The notes under the pieces are model-generated. The model was not told the DNA's origin. It saw nothing but the letters and a program-made list of their open reading frames with translations, and made no database searches. A DNA stretch of 64,000 nt, from contig NZ_QJSP01000004.1 of assembly GCF_003217475.1 (NCBI RefSeq), positions 1 to 64,000 on the forward strand. The letters run 5' to 3'. The DNA is from Williamsia limnetica. Its GTDB lineage: Bacteria > Actinomycetota > Actinomycetes > Mycobacteriales > Mycobacteriaceae. Below are positions 63,717-64,000 of the stretch, one piece after another. The position numbers were made by a program, and so were the translations under genes. Each line of letters begins with the position of its first letter. Position 1 is the stretch's first letter.

Positions 63717-64000
63717 TCATTCGTGCTTGGGGAACGGCGCCTTGTCGATCACGCCTCGGGCCCAGTCCGTCATCCAGACGGTCGCCGGCGCTCCGTTGTC
63801 ACTCCAGTAACGCGTGGTGTTGTACATCGCGTGCACCGGGTTGTTGATCGCGCCCATGAGTTTGGTCAGACCCTCGACCGGATTCGCGATCGTCGGCGCA
63901 TCGCAGATCAGATCGCCTGGCGCACAAAGAGAATAGGCACGGTCGGTCAGCTCACCGAACCCACCCGGACGCGGCCCGGTCAGATTGATCCCCGGGATCG
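63717..64000 (-). CDS. Cutinase-family protein, partial (Rv3802c position)
   Basis: Only the last 94 residues are in the window; the gene continues past 64000. The frame ends I-D-K-A-P-F-P-K-H-E at the TGA 63717-63719. The cutinase signature Y-S-L-C-A-P-G-D-L-I-C-D-A-P with its catalytic Asp and disulfide Cys is followed by N-N-P-V-H-A-M-Y with the likely catalytic His. In mycobacteria the essential envelope phospholipase/thioesterase Rv3802c lies next to fadD32, so this is probably its ortholog. Confidence 0.75.
   Translation of the reverse strand, partial: IPGINLTGPRPGGFGELTDRAYSLCAPGDLICDAPTIANPVEGLTKLMGAINNPVHAMYNTTRYWSDNGAPATVWMTDWARGVIDKAPFPKHE

Overview
The window comes from a high-GC, mycolic-acid-producing actinobacterium (Mycobacteriales). 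The diagnostic genes are pks13, fadD32, accD4, dprE1, dprE2, aftA, glfT1, a Wzm/Wzt pair, three emb arabinosyltransferases and an MspA-type porin remnant. Three emb genes argue against Corynebacterium. Gene order and protein similarity fit a Gordonia/Williamsia-like genome, but genus is an inference. Most of the window is well-kept core chromosome; the first 8 kb is accessory DNA.

Left accessory arm (1-8.0 kb): sparse, broken and mosaic. It has a SUKH-like gene, a secreted trypsin-like protease, a tyrosine-integrase tail, at least three immunity-like genes, a membrane-anchored 536-residue protein with a nuclease-like C-terminal tip, its small membrane partner, a decayed MspA porin gene, and a tRNA-Ser(TGA). 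Two different repeat arms (R, 85 bp; L, about 74 bp) meet at a 9-bp core identical to the tRNA 3' end, in the order flank-core-L, R-core-L, R-core-tRNA. That is the pattern of two tandemly accreted elements at the tRNA gene. Each carries a toxin-tip/immunity pair, and fragments of the toxin operon are duplicated, inverted and fused to a second tip.

Galactan export region (8.0-16.4 kb): a MarR regulator divergent from a quinone oxidoreductase; an Rv3778c-type aminotransferase-fold protein divergent from bpa; then wzm-wzt-glfT1, which start and export galactan precursors; an M23 lipoprotein; and an F420-type oxidoreductase behind a textbook KstR operator.

Middle (16.4-32.7 kb): a two-component system, a DUF4352 protein, a GtrA-family protein, a secreted lipase, a hydroxamate-siderophore-like trio (MFS, GNAT acyltransferase, N-monooxygenase), a cyclase/TPP-enzyme pair, a wax ester synthase/DGAT, a second F420 oxidoreductase and a phytoene-dehydrogenase-like flavoprotein.

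Arabinan and mycolate region (32.7-64 kb): dprE1-dprE2-aftA make and use decaprenylphosphoryl-arabinose. A PAP2 phosphatase plus multi-spanning membrane-protein operon and aroQ separate aftA from embC-embA-embB. After a small membrane protein and a lipase, the minus-strand fadD32-pks13-accD4 operon performs the final mycolate condensation. An F420-type oxidoreductase and the 3' end of a cutinase-family gene (Rv3802c position) close the window. REP-like GC-rich repeats sit before dprE1 and after embB.
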